Shown: in pieces, positions 6,721 through 14,732 of the stretch
How positions within the stretch are numbered: the stretch's first letter is position 1
How the letters are laid out: the number at the start of each line of letters is the position of its first letter
Made by a program: the position numbers and the translations under genes
Assembly: GCA_016213895.1 (NCBI GenBank)
Contig: JACQZJ010000055.1
Coordinates: 60,644-92,828 of the forward strand
Direction: 5' to 3'
DNA from: Planctomycetota bacterium
GTDB taxonomy: Bacteria; Planctomycetota; B15-G4; JADJEK01
Length of the DNA: 32,185 bases
Notes under the pieces: generated by a model
What the model saw: only the letters and a program-made list of their open reading frames with translations
Told to the model about the DNA's origin: nothing
Database searches by the model: none

Positions 6721-9700
6721 CTACTCCACGTGCCGCAGCTCGGGCAGGTTCCAGGCCTCCTGGCCGTCGATGGCCAGGGTGTACCCCTCCGGCGCCTCCT
6801 CGTAGACGCGCGTGCCGTCGGGCCGGTCCCAGGTGATGTCCAGGCTTTTGCCGTGGTAGAGGATGCCGGCGAAGCGGAAGTGCTCGAGGCTCTTCACCAG
6901 CGGCCAGAGCTCGACGCGGCCGTCCGCGTGGGGGACGAGTCCGCCCACGAAGCGGATCAAGAGGTCGTTGTAGGACGACTGGAAGCTGTCCAGGCAGCCT
7001 TCGCCCTGCCCGGTCTCGCCGTCGTAGCACTCGCGGAGCAGCGGCCGCTCCGCGTCTCCCTGCTCGAAATGCAGGCGCGTGTAACCGTCCAGGAAGTGGC
7101 GCAGCGCCTCCTCCGTGACCGCCGAGGGGCCGTAGTAGCGCAGCGCGTTCGCGAGCGCCTCGGCGATCATGCTGTCGGCCAGCGGCCAGGTGCTGCCGTT
7201 CCAGGCGAAGACGCTCTCCTCGCTGCCGGCGATCTGCCGCCTCTCGGCGCGCGGCGAGAAGCCCGGCGCGGCGCGCGACACGGTGGCGATCGGATGATCG
7301 CTCCAGTACTCGCCCGGGGCGAGCAGCGCGGCGAGGGCCGCGCGGAAGTCCGGCTCATCGGGAGCGAGGCGGGCGAAGAACGGATAGAAGCTCGACACGT
7401 CCGCGGGCCGCGCGCGCGCGCCGTCCTTCTCGCGGACGGAGAAGAAGGAGCGTTCCGCCGGGTCCCACATGCGCGCGAGCACCGCCTGCCGCACGCGCTC
7501 GGCCGCTGCGTTCCAGCGCGCTTCCTCACCCGCGTCCCCGAGCACCGCGTGGCCCTCGGCCAGGGCGCGGGCCGAGGCATAGACGAAGGAGGCGTACGCG
7601 ACCGTTTCGAGGCGCGCGCCCGCGGCGCCGTCCTCGCCGCCGAACGAGAAGAAAGCGGGCGCAAACGGCGTCCCCGACTGCAGGTGGCCGGGAGGCGCGG
7701 GCAGGCCGTTCTGGTCGGCGTCGAACAGGGCGAGCACGGCGTCGACGTTTCGCGCCAGCAGGCCGAGGATCTCCTTGAGGTACTGCTCGGAGCCGTTGAC
7801 CGCGAAGCCGCCGAGCGCCGCGGCCGGGACCCAGTCGGCGAAGCAGCCGCCGCGCGACTCTGCGTCCAGGCACGGCAAGAGCCCTTCGGGGTACTGCTGC
7901 TTCAGCAGGGCGCGGATCTGCCCCTGGGCGAAGTCCTGGTTCCTGAGCCAGCGCACCTCCGCGAGGATGAGCGGCGTGGTGGCGGTGCTGAGCGAGGCGC
8001 GGCGGCCGCTGCGCCCCTCGAAGAAGACCGGCAGGGAGAAGTCGGGCAGGTCGAGCTGCGCCATTGCATGGCGCGCGAGGAACCAGCGGTAGTGCCAGGC
8101 CTGCTCCATGAGCGGGTCGCTGCAGGAGAAGCGCGGGGCGTTCTCGGCGAACCAGTCTCTGCATTCCTGCAGGTGGCGGCGCACGAGGTCCTCGCCGTGA
8201 TTCGCGAACTCCTGCGCCATGAGGATGGTCATGAAGCTCTGGCGGCCGGTCGCCAGCACCAGGTTCACGGACTCGGTCGCGCCGGGTGCAAGCACGAAGT
8301 GGCGCAGGAGCGCGCGCTCGCCGCTCGGGGCGCGCGTCACCACGAAGTCCGGCCCGGAGAGGGCGAGATGGACCGGCGCGCCGTGGAAGTCGGTCTCGCC
8401 GAGCAGCGCCTGCATGCGCCCGGTCTCCGGCGGCACTTCGATCGTGGCTGCGATCAGCAGCGGGATCGCGACGCCGTCGTCCTTGGCGAAGCGCACGCGC
8501 TCGATGAAGCGGCCAGGCGGCGGGACGTACGCCAGGCGCACCGCCTGCTCCTCGAGGCGCGGCAGGGTCAGGACGAGCCACTCGCTGCGCTCGCCGAGAT
8601 CCTCGCGCGCGCCGGCCGCGGGCGCCGCGCCTTGCGGAGCGCGCGCCGGCCAGGCCACCACCTCGGACGTGCCGTCGTCGAGGAGGAACTCGTAGCGCGC
8701 CGGCGGCCCGCCCGCAGCGTCCGAGCCGCGCGGCGTCCTGACCATGCCGAGCAGGTGCACTTCCGAGCGGGCGGGCCTGACCTGCTCCAGCGGGAACTCC
8801 ACGGCAGCCGGGAAGCCGCGCGCCGGATCTCCCTGGAAACCGCCCTGGAGCGCCACCAGCGTCGGCGCGTTCTCCGGCCCGGGATCGCGGATCAGGTAGG
8901 TCACCGAGTCGTACTGCGATCCGCCCGGGAAGAGCGGGATCTGCTCCGGCACCTCGAAGAAGAAGGACTGGCCCGGGGCGAGGTCCGGGAGCGGGACTCC
9001 TTCTTCCATGAAGAAGAAGCCGTCCAGGGCCGCGGTGCAGACCGGAGTCGGCGGCGCGGCGAGCGACACGGTGTGCCGACCCGGGCCGAGCCTGGCCGCA
9101 GGGATGTCGAGGAAGCGCCAGTGCCGGGGCTCCTCTCCCCAGCCGCCGGTGGAGAGGACCTCGAGCGGCCGCAGGTCGGTGCTGTCCACGCGCACGCGCA
9201 GCATCGCGCTCCCGGACGCGCCGCGGGCGTACCTCAAGCGCAGCACCGGGCGTTCGAGCGGCGGGATGATGGTCTGATAGACCGCCTCGCTGCCGAACTC
9301 GGAGCCGAATCCCCCGGCGAGGCAGAAGCCCGCCGAGGCGCTCGCGCGCGCTTCTTCCGCGCCCGGCCCGGCCACGTAGAGGGGCCGTTCGCATTCCACC
9401 CAGGCCATGGCGGGCGCCGGCCCGGCCGTGAACAGGCGCCTGCCGCTCGTGGGCGCGACGTTCGCGACCGCCGTCAGGTCCACCGGGATCTGGCGGGAGT
9501 GGAAGCGCTCGAGCAGGGGCGTCGTCCCGCCGTACACGAAGACGCGCACGTCCTGTTCGCGATCCGGAGAAGTGTTGGTGATGGCGACGTGGTCGACCAG
9601 CATGTCGCTCGAGGTGATGAACTTCTTCTCCGCCAGGCGAATGCCCTCTCCGCTCCACGTGGCGAGGAGGTGCGAGGGATACCAGGTCGTCTGCTCCGGC

Positions 9701-10005
9701 TCGAGCCGCAGCGGCCCTTCTTCGCCATGCAGCTCGACGACGATCGGGTCCTTCCAGCGCGTGCGCTCCCCGCCGTAGCAAAACAGCCCGCGCAGTCCCG
9801 GCGCCGCGTCCATCTGCTCCGCATAGAGCCTGGCGCCGGTCGGGCCGAAGGTGCCGTAGCGATCGCCGGCGCGGCGCAGGCGCGCGTCGTACGCGGAGAC
9901 CGCGTCCTGCGCGAGGGCCGGGCCGGCGGCCGCGGCGCACGTGCACATGGCGAGGGTGAGAAGGGCGCGTCGCCGCGCCCCGTTACGGAGCAGACTGGTC
10001 TTCAT
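6721..10005 (-). CDS. Exported GH-G clan (MGH1/GH63-like) glycoside hydrolase with embedded beta domain
   Basis: This is a 1094-residue exported protein. Residues 1-32 form a Sec signal peptide (RRR start, hydrophobic core, cleavage at ALA-Q). The N-terminal part is beta-rich. Roughly residues 205-335 (PVLRLRYARG through LDGFFFMEE) look like a carbohydrate-binding jelly roll inserted before the next beta region. The C-terminal third is an (alpha/alpha)6 barrel of the mannosyl-glycerate-hydrolase/GH63 type: FAWNGSTWPLADSMIAEAL matches the barrel motif Y-W-G-x-x-W-P, and ECYDGETG near the end fits the general-base Glu region. It probably trims oligosaccharides outside the cytoplasm; the linkage is unknown. 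The ATG at 10005 gives a complete signal peptide, with only a weak ribosome-binding site. It lies 41 bases after the deiminase gene and is probably cotranscribed with it. Confidence 0.8.
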   Translation of the reverse strand: MKTSLLRNGARRRALLTLAMCTCAAAAGPALAQDAVSAYDARLRRAGDRYGTFGPTGARLYAEQMDAAPGLRGLFCYGGERTRWKDPIVVELHGEEGPLRLEPEQTTWYPSHLLATWSGEGIRLAEKKFITSSDMLVDHVAITNTSPDREQDVRVFVYGGTTPLLERFHSRQIPVDLTAVANVAPTSGRRLFTAGPAPAMAWVECERPLYVAGPGAEEARASASAGFCLAGGFGSEFGSEAVYQTIIPPLERPVLRLRYARGASGSAMLRVRVDSTDLRPLEVLSTGGWGEEPRHWRFLDIPAARLGPGRHTVSLAAPPTPVCTAALDGFFFMEEGVPLPDLAPGQSFFFEVPEQIPLFPGGSQYDSVTYLIRDPGPENAPTLVALQGGFQGDPARGFPAAVEFPLEQVRPARSEVHLLGMVRTPRGSDAAGGPPARYEFLLDDGTSEVVAWPARAPQGAAPAAGAREDLGERSEWLVLTLPRLEEQAVRLAYVPPPGRFIERVRFAKDDGVAIPLLIAATIEVPPETGRMQALLGETDFHGAPVHLALSGPDFVVTRAPSGERALLRHFVLAPGATESVNLVLATGRQSFMTILMAQEFANHGEDLVRRHLQECRDWFAENAPRFSCSDPLMEQAWHYRWFLARHAMAQLDLPDFSLPVFFEGRSGRRASLSTATTPLILAEVRWLRNQDFAQGQIRALLKQQYPEGLLPCLDAESRGGCFADWVPAAALGGFAVNGSEQYLKEILGLLARNVDAVLALFDADQNGLPAPPGHLQSGTPFAPAFFSFGGEDGAAGARLETVAYASFVYASARALAEGHAVLGDAGEEARWNAAAERVRQAVLARMWDPAERSFFSVREKDGARARPADVSSFYPFFARLAPDEPDFRAALAALLAPGEYWSDHPIATVSRAAPGFSPRAERRQIAGSEESVFAWNGSTWPLADSMIAEALANALRYYGPSAVTEEALRHFLDGYTRLHFEQGDAERPLLRECYDGETGQGEGCLDSFQSSYNDLLIRFVGGLVPHADGRVELWPLVKSLEHFRFAGILYHGKSLDITWDRPDGTRVYEEAPEGYTLAIDGQEAWNLPELRHVE

Positions 10006-10046
10006 GGGGATGTGGCGTCCGGCGCCTGCGCCGTCTCCTGGAGCGG

Positions 10047-12707
10047 TCAGCTGATGTGATACGTGACGCGATCGCGGTTCGTCAGGTAGCGCTGTCCGGT
10101 GGTCATGTCCTGCAGCCACGCCTGGAAGTACAGCTCCACGCCGTCGAGGCTCGGCAGCGCGGGGACGGGGTACTCGGCGTGGAACTCGCCGCTGCCGTCC
10201 AGCGTGGCGATGATCGGCGGCAGCATGGTGATCGTGTCGATCAGCATCAGCCCCTGCGGCAGCGGGCGGTAGCCGGGACCGTAGGAGACGCACAGGCCGA
10301 GGTTGGCGTTGGCGTCGCCCTTCACGTCCACCGCGTACTTGGTCGGGTCGTTGTTCGCGACGTGCGCCACGAGGTCGATGGCGAAGCCGAGGTGCTCGAG
10401 CAGGCGCGCGGCCAGGAGCTTGCCGTGGCTGGGATGCGCGCCGTCGACCAGGTCGGCGATCTGCAGCGACAGGGCCGCGGTGCGGAAGGTGCCGGTCGAA
10501 TAGGTGACCGCCTTCGCGTCGCTGCCGTCGTGGAGCACGGCCAGGGCCGAGGCCGCGGGCGTCAGGTGGTCGGAGGAGTCGTTCTCGCCGTAGTAGCCGA
10601 AGGTCATGCCCGCGGTGATCGTGCCCGCCGCTCCCGTGACGCTGCTGCTCACGGCGCTGCCGGCCGAGGCGGAGGCGATGCCGAAGCTGGCGCGGTAGAT
10701 CGAGCTGCTCGAGTCCTGGGCGAAGCAGTTGCCGCCCTCCAGGTAGGCATTGCCGCCGGCGTTGAGGAAAGAGACCAGGCCGTTGGCCTGCGAGCTGGTG
10801 AGCGAGCCCTTGGTCGGGTTCATGCCGAGGCAGATGAGCGCTGCCTGATAGGTGCCGAGGGACGCGGGCCAGGCGCTCAGGTAGCGCACGCTCAGCCCCA
10901 GGTCGTCGCAGGCCGCGGCCAGGACCGGGCCAGAATCGGGCGACTTGTCCAGGTCGATCACGGCGATGGGCTTGCTGGCGCTGATCTTGAAGTAGTTCCA
11001 GCCGTCCGTGGGCGCGCGCCGGACGTTGGACGGCGAAGCTCCGTCCTGGGCCACGATGCGGTAGGAGATCAGGTCGTTGAGCGCCGCCGAGCCCGTCATC
11101 AGCGCGCTGAAGCGGAAGGTGCCTTCGTCCTGCGCCAGCGTGACCGCGGGCTGGGGCACGCCCTTGATCGAGTATTCCAGCGTCACGGCCGGAATGCCGG
11201 TGTTGTCCGTGGCGGTGCACTCGATGGTGAGGGGCCATTCCGCGGGCGTCGCCCCGTGGATCGCGAGGTGCTGCAGGTCCGGGGGCTCGACGTCGCTCTC
11301 GATCTGGATCGTGAACATGCCGCTCGGCGCCACCAGGGGCTCGTTCTTCTGGTTGCTGGCCAGGTCCTCGGCGTGGATGAAGTAGTCGATCCTCGTTCCC
11401 AGCGGTTGCGCGGGGATCGTGCCGGCGTACTCGTGCGGATTCCCGGTCGGCGTCATCGAGACTGCCTGGAACGGCGCGCCGCCGCTGCGCGTCCAGTGGA
11501 TCTCGGGGTTCTTGGAAAGGGCCGTGGAGTTATCGGGGATCACGCGCGCCGCCACCGGATACGGGTTCAGCACGTCGTCGGTCGATTCCCAGTGAGGCTG
11601 TGCGTAGATGCGGATTGCGTCGCGACGCACGAAGTTGCGGGTGCGGCAGTGGATCGAATCGCCCCAGGTGGTGCCGCCGTTGCCGACGTTGATGACGCGG
11701 TAGCCGGGGGCGGCCTCCTCGTAGATCTGCTTGGCAATGGCGTCGCTTGGCAGGCTGTAGTTGCAGATGAGCAGCTTGTCCTGGGTCTGCAGGCCGTTGA
11801 TGTAGGCGGTCCAGGAGGACCAGATGTCCCAGAGTGGCATGCGCCGGATCTTGTACGGCCAGCCATACGGGCACTGCAGGGTCTGGTAGTAGGCGAGCGC
11901 GGCCTCGCAGTAGTACCAGGGCGTGGTGTTCACCGGGAACTCGCCCCAGATCATGCTGTCGGGCGCGAGGATCTTGCCGAAGGTGTCGAAGTGCTCGATG
12001 GTGTAGCTGATCTCCGGGGTGACGTAGCGCTCGATGCCGAGGTAGTCGGCCATGATCTGGTTGACCTCGGCCTCGGTCTTGGAGGGGTTCTCCTTGTAGA
12101 CCAGGCGCGTGGACCAGGCGTTGCCGAAGCCGTCGGTGTAGTAGTTGCCGCCGGTGTGGATCAGATCCATGCCGTAGTAGCGGATGCCGTAGGTCGCGGC
12201 GATGATGCCCGGAATGACGTCATCCAGGGGCCGGGGCCGGTTGTAGATGTTGTCCACCAGTCCGAACATCTGGTTCGCGTCCCAGATGAACCAGGGGCCG
12301 AAGTCGCGCACGTAGAGGCTGTCCGTGGGAGCGTTGAGGTAGTGGACGTTCGTCGTGGGGATGCCGTTGCTCGCGAGCCAGCTGTTCCACCAGCCCGCGT
12401 TGGTGGTGATGATGAACAGGTCGTTTTCCTTCTGGAGCTCGTTCATCAGCTCGGCGTTGGACCAGTGGCAGAAGACGCCGTTCGACTCGGCCCACTCGGC
12501 CGCGGCCGTGGCCGGGCCGATCGGCGGATTGGTCGTCGCCTTGTTCATGCCGATGCGATGGGACAGATCCCTCTCGCCGGGAGCGAAGCCGATGGGGAGG
12601 TTCTTGGAGCCTGGGGGGCCGGAGGCGGCAGAGGGGCAGGTTTGGGCGAGGAGGGAAGCGGAGAGGGAGGAGAGGATCAGGAGGAGGAACGGCAGGTGAG
12701 GTTTCAT
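10047..12707 (-). CDS. Secreted peptidylarginine deiminase / agmatine deiminase family protein with C-terminal extensions
   Basis: This is an 886-residue exported protein. Residues 1-21 are a signal peptide. Residues about 50-365 form the deiminase domain of the Porphyromonas PAD/agmatine deiminase superfamily, and all four catalytic residues can be placed: Asp135 (VRDFGPW), His239 and Asp241 (EHFD) and Cys354 (SIHCRTRN). Their spacing is nearly that of P. gingivalis PPAD (D130, H236, D238, C351). Two Ig-like regions follow (about 375-470 and 475-575), then a Rossmann-like segment (580-775, IAVIDLDKSP to LEHLGF) and a beta-rich C-terminal domain (785-886). Such an enzyme would turn arginine into citrulline in peptides, or agmatine to carbamoylputrescine; export and the Ig-like domains favour a peptide substrate. 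The ATG has a perfect GGAGG seven bases upstream. The glycosidase gene follows in the same direction. Confidence 0.87.
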   Translation of the reverse strand: MKPHLPFLLLILSSLSASLLAQTCPSAASGPPGSKNLPIGFAPGERDLSHRIGMNKATTNPPIGPATAAAEWAESNGVFCHWSNAELMNELQKENDLFIITTNAGWWNSWLASNGIPTTNVHYLNAPTDSLYVRDFGPWFIWDANQMFGLVDNIYNRPRPLDDVIPGIIAATYGIRYYGMDLIHTGGNYYTDGFGNAWSTRLVYKENPSKTEAEVNQIMADYLGIERYVTPEISYTIEHFDTFGKILAPDSMIWGEFPVNTTPWYYCEAALAYYQTLQCPYGWPYKIRRMPLWDIWSSWTAYINGLQTQDKLLICNYSLPSDAIAKQIYEEAAPGYRVINVGNGGTTWGDSIHCRTRNFVRRDAIRIYAQPHWESTDDVLNPYPVAARVIPDNSTALSKNPEIHWTRSGGAPFQAVSMTPTGNPHEYAGTIPAQPLGTRIDYFIHAEDLASNQKNEPLVAPSGMFTIQIESDVEPPDLQHLAIHGATPAEWPLTIECTATDNTGIPAVTLEYSIKGVPQPAVTLAQDEGTFRFSALMTGSAALNDLISYRIVAQDGASPSNVRRAPTDGWNYFKISASKPIAVIDLDKSPDSGPVLAAACDDLGLSVRYLSAWPASLGTYQAALICLGMNPTKGSLTSSQANGLVSFLNAGGNAYLEGGNCFAQDSSSSIYRASFGIASASAGSAVSSSVTGAAGTITAGMTFGYYGENDSSDHLTPAASALAVLHDGSDAKAVTYSTGTFRTAALSLQIADLVDGAHPSHGKLLAARLLEHLGFAIDLVAHVANNDPTKYAVDVKGDANANLGLCVSYGPGYRPLPQGLMLIDTITMLPPIIATLDGSGEFHAEYPVPALPSLDGVELYFQAWLQDMTTGQRYLTNRDRVTYHIS

Positions 12708-12825
12708 GGCAGGGCCTCCGTGGAACGGTGGGCATCAGTCTAAACGGGATGGGATCCGGAGGGGAAGGGGCCGGAGAGAGGAGCGTCGCAGCCGCTTCTC
12801 CGGGGCCGGGGGCGGCTGCGCAACA

Positions 12826-12970
12826 ACCGGTGCATCGAGTGCGCGAGGAACGAGGAGCGGCTCGTCAAGGTGAAGGCGATGCTCGCGGTTCTGCGGCCTG
12901 AGGTAGGAGCGGGGTGAAGTGGTACGAAGTTGCGGCCGCCCCCTTTCCCGGAGAAACGCTGCTCCGCTTC
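12826..12970 (+). repeat. Left half of interspersed repeat (copy A), interrupted by insertion sequence
   Basis: This segment matches 28717-28861 with scattered substitutions and few indels. Shared blocks include GGTGCATCG, GAACGAGG, GGCTCGTC, AGGCGATGC, GTGGTACGA and GCTCCGCTTC. A 29-codon frame starting CGG TGC ATC at 12828 aligns without gaps to the other copy and ends at the same TGA (12915-12917). Similarity stops abruptly at 12970, where the insertion sequence begins. Confidence 0.8.
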
Positions 12971-12971
12971 T

Positions 12972-12986
12972 ATGGGGAGGCCGGCC
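12972..12986 (+). repeat. Left (transposase 3'-side) inverted repeat of the insertion sequence
   Basis: ATGGGGAGGCCGGCC is the exact reverse complement of 14694-14708. It begins one or two bases inside the left junction with the interrupted repeat. Confidence 0.88.
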
Positions 12987-13456
12987 CTGTCAAGAGGAAA
13001 GTCTGGGGATGCGTAGACCTCCTTCTTGGGGCGCTGGTCTGTTTCGGGGAACCGCCGCGTGAGGAAGCCGTGAGCCGTTCTGCTCCGGCGCGTGGGCGCA
13101 GAGCTGCCGCTTCGCCCGCCGAGCGCGCCCCTGCAGCGCTCGGCGAGGCGGGCGAAGCGGCCCGGCGCACGACCATGCCCCTGCAGGGTCAGGCGGAGGC
13201 CCGCAAGAACCGCAGGAGAGGAAGAGAAGGGAGGGACGATCCCGGCCATGCTTCTATCCGCAGTCGGACCGTGGTCCGCTGCAAGTTGTGGTCCGGTGAA
13301 GGCGGGTGCTGCAATCTCCATACCACGGCTTCGTGTGGCCAGCGGAGCAGGCGCAGTCACCCGGACTCTTCGATGGGATCGTCGTCTCTTTTTCACGCAG
13401 GGGAGTGGTCGCAGCGCGACCACGTTAGTTGGTAGTTCCTGACGGGATGTTTCAGT
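12987..13456 (-). ncRNA. Candidate bridge/seeker RNA region of the insertion sequence
   Basis: Between the transposase stop and the left inverted repeat there are 470 nt with no credible gene. In IS1111-type elements this is where the structured guide RNA for target choice is encoded. Several hairpins are visible: a perfect 8-bp stem GTGGTCGC/GCGACCAC (13405-13423) just after the transposase; two GTGGTCCG units near 13271 and 13289, the first inside the palindrome-like GGACCGTGGTCC; and a long stem at 13106-13161. The most likely RNA body is about 13250-13430, close to the transposase, but its ends cannot be set from sequence alone. The location is family knowledge; the RNA itself is inferred. 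Confidence 0.45.
13106..13161. other. Long perfect-stem hairpin within the insertion sequence
   Basis: The arms GCCGCTTCGCCCGCC (13106-13120) and its reverse complement (13147-13161) pair over 15 bp. A further 6 bp, GAGCGC with GCGCTC (13121-13126 and 13136-13141), stack above a five-base bulge GGCGA, closing a 9-nt loop. It could be part of the guide RNA, a barrier to read-through, or a separate palindromic element. Confidence 0.7.
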
Positions 13457-14617
13457 TCACGCGCTCTGGACGCTCGGGCTGGACTGCTCGGCCGTGATCC
13501 TGGCGGCGGTCTTCGTTTTTGCGCGGTTCGGCGGCCTCGACGCCATCTGCGCAGCCTGCTTCTGGTGCAGCTTCGCCACGTGGTGGGGGTCGAACACCTC
13601 GCCCGTGATCCACAGGCGGTGCATGAGCACGGCGAGCCGGCGCGCGACGGCGACCTTGGCGCGCTTCCTGGCGTTCTTGCCGCCGTGCTCCATGAGGGCC
13701 AGGCCGAAGCTCCTGAGGTCCCAGTCGGCGCTCCGCGGGTGGAGGACGCTGTTCGCGCACTGGACCAGGAGCGAGCGCAGGCGTACGTCGCCGGCCTTGG
13801 TGATGCGCAGCTGCGGGCGCTGCTCGCCGGAGTCTCCGGACCCCGGCGCCAGGCCGACGTAGGCGCCGACCGTGCGGCTCTTGGGGAAGCGGTGCGGATC
13901 CTCCACGGTCAGGACGAAGGCCAGCGACGTGACCGGGCCGATGCCCGGGATCTCCTCGGCGAAGCGCTGTGCGATCGGGTAGCGCTTGGCGGTGATCCTG
14001 GAAAGCCTCCGGTCGCACGCGGCGATGGCGCGGGTCAGCTCGCGGATGGTCCGCAGCAGGGGCAGGACGATGCGCAGGAGCTCGCGCGGCAGGTCCTTGG
14101 CGGCGCGCTGCGCGAAGTTGTCCGCCTCGCAGTCCTGGATCCTGCCACCCAGAGGCTTGACCAACCCGCGCACGCAGTTGATCAGGGTGGTGCGCGTCCC
14201 GACCAGCGCACCGCGGGCACGCAGCTGCATCAGGTCACGGTGCGTCTCGCGCGACCGGAAGCGTACCGTGTTCAGGTAGCCCGCAGGCAGGAAGCCGGCC
14301 ATGGCGAGGCGCCGCGCGTCCTCGCGATCGGTCTTCTTCCTCCCCTGCGTGCGCGGGTCGCGCGGATCCACGATCAACACATCGTGGCCAAGGGCGGTGA
14401 GTTCGTCACGGATCCAGAGCGTGTGGGTGCCCGCCTCCACTACCACCCGCAGCGGCTTGAACTTGGCGAACCACGCCCGGAACGCGTCCTGGTTGTTTTT
14501 GACCGTGTCTTCGAGCATGACCTCGCCCGGCTCGCTCATGACGCAGATGCGCGAAGATTTGTCGCTGACGTCCACACCCGCCACCGAACCCTGAAACTCG
14601 AAGCTAGAATCGACCAT
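13457..14617 (-). CDS. IS110-family DEDD transposase (recombinase)
   Basis: This is a 386-residue RNA-guided recombinase of the IS110 family, which excises its element as a circle and inserts it at a site chosen by a bridge RNA. The N-terminal RuvC-like domain has the full DEDD set: Asp16 (GVDVSD), Glu61 (VEAGTHT), Asp97 and Asp100 (KTDREDARRL). The C-terminal Tnp domain contains a helix-hairpin-helix IPGIGPVTS (223-231) and YVGLAPGSGDSGEQR, in which Ser263 is the expected catalytic serine. The ATG at 14617 has AAGGAGA eight bases upstream. The gene is intact, so the element may still be mobile. The C-terminal tail is basic and probably disordered. Confidence 0.93.
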   Translation of the reverse strand: MVDSSFEFQGSVAGVDVSDKSSRICVMSEPGEVMLEDTVKNNQDAFRAWFAKFKPLRVVVEAGTHTLWIRDELTALGHDVLIVDPRDPRTQGRKKTDREDARRLAMAGFLPAGYLNTVRFRSRETHRDLMQLRARGALVGTRTTLINCVRGLVKPLGGRIQDCEADNFAQRAAKDLPRELLRIVLPLLRTIRELTRAIAACDRRLSRITAKRYPIAQRFAEEIPGIGPVTSLAFVLTVEDPHRFPKSRTVGAYVGLAPGSGDSGEQRPQLRITKAGDVRLRSLLVQCANSVLHPRSADWDLRSFGLALMEHGGKNARKRAKVAVARRLAVLMHRLWITGEVFDPHHVAKLHQKQAAQMASRPPNRAKTKTAARITAEQSSPSVQSA

Positions 14618-14693
14618 GAGGCTGGTCTCCTTCTGCACTCGACGAGTGCGCATGAACTGCTTGCAGACGCGACAGCGTACTGCGTCACGCGGA

Positions 14694-14708
14694 GGCCGGC
14701 CTCCCCAT
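14694..14708 (-). repeat. Right (transposase 5'-side) inverted repeat of the insertion sequence
   Basis: On the minus strand this reads ATGGGGAGGCCGGCC, identical over 15 bases to 12972-12986. It lies about 20 bases inside the inferred right junction. Confidence 0.88.
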
Positions 14709-14732
14709 CACATCTCCCCATCACATCTCCCC
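14701..14732. repeat. Tandem 13-bp repeat at the right end of the insertion sequence
   Basis: CTCCCCATCACAT occurs twice in a row (14701-14713 and 14714-14726), followed by a partial third unit CTCCCC (14727-14732). The first unit overlaps the right inverted repeat. Confidence 0.85.

Larger units (their letters stand above)
12971..14726 (-). mobile_element. IS110/IS1111-like insertion sequence
   Basis: The element is about 1.75 kb with one transposase gene on the minus strand. Its limits were inferred by comparing the split repeat here (12826-12970 and 14727-14862) with the uninterrupted copy at 28717-28992. Perfect 15-bp inverted repeats lie at 12972-12986 and 14694-14708. No target-site duplication is evident, as expected for this family. 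The noncoding part is short upstream of the transposase (about 75 nt to the inverted repeat) and long downstream (about 470 nt), which matches the IS1111 subgroup with subterminal repeats. The right boundary is uncertain by about 15 bases because of a tandem repeat there. Confidence 0.85.

Noticed and set aside
10056-12743. Long plus-strand reading frame opposite the deiminase gene
   Set aside because: Its composition is low-complexity Val/Gly/Arg/Asp, the mirror of GC-rich third positions, with no motif. The minus strand encodes a complete enzyme with signal peptide and catalytic residues.
12740-13423. Open frames on both strands across the insertion-sequence 3' noncoding region
   Set aside because: They cross the element boundary and inverted repeat, are Arg/Ala/Ser-rich, and resemble no protein.
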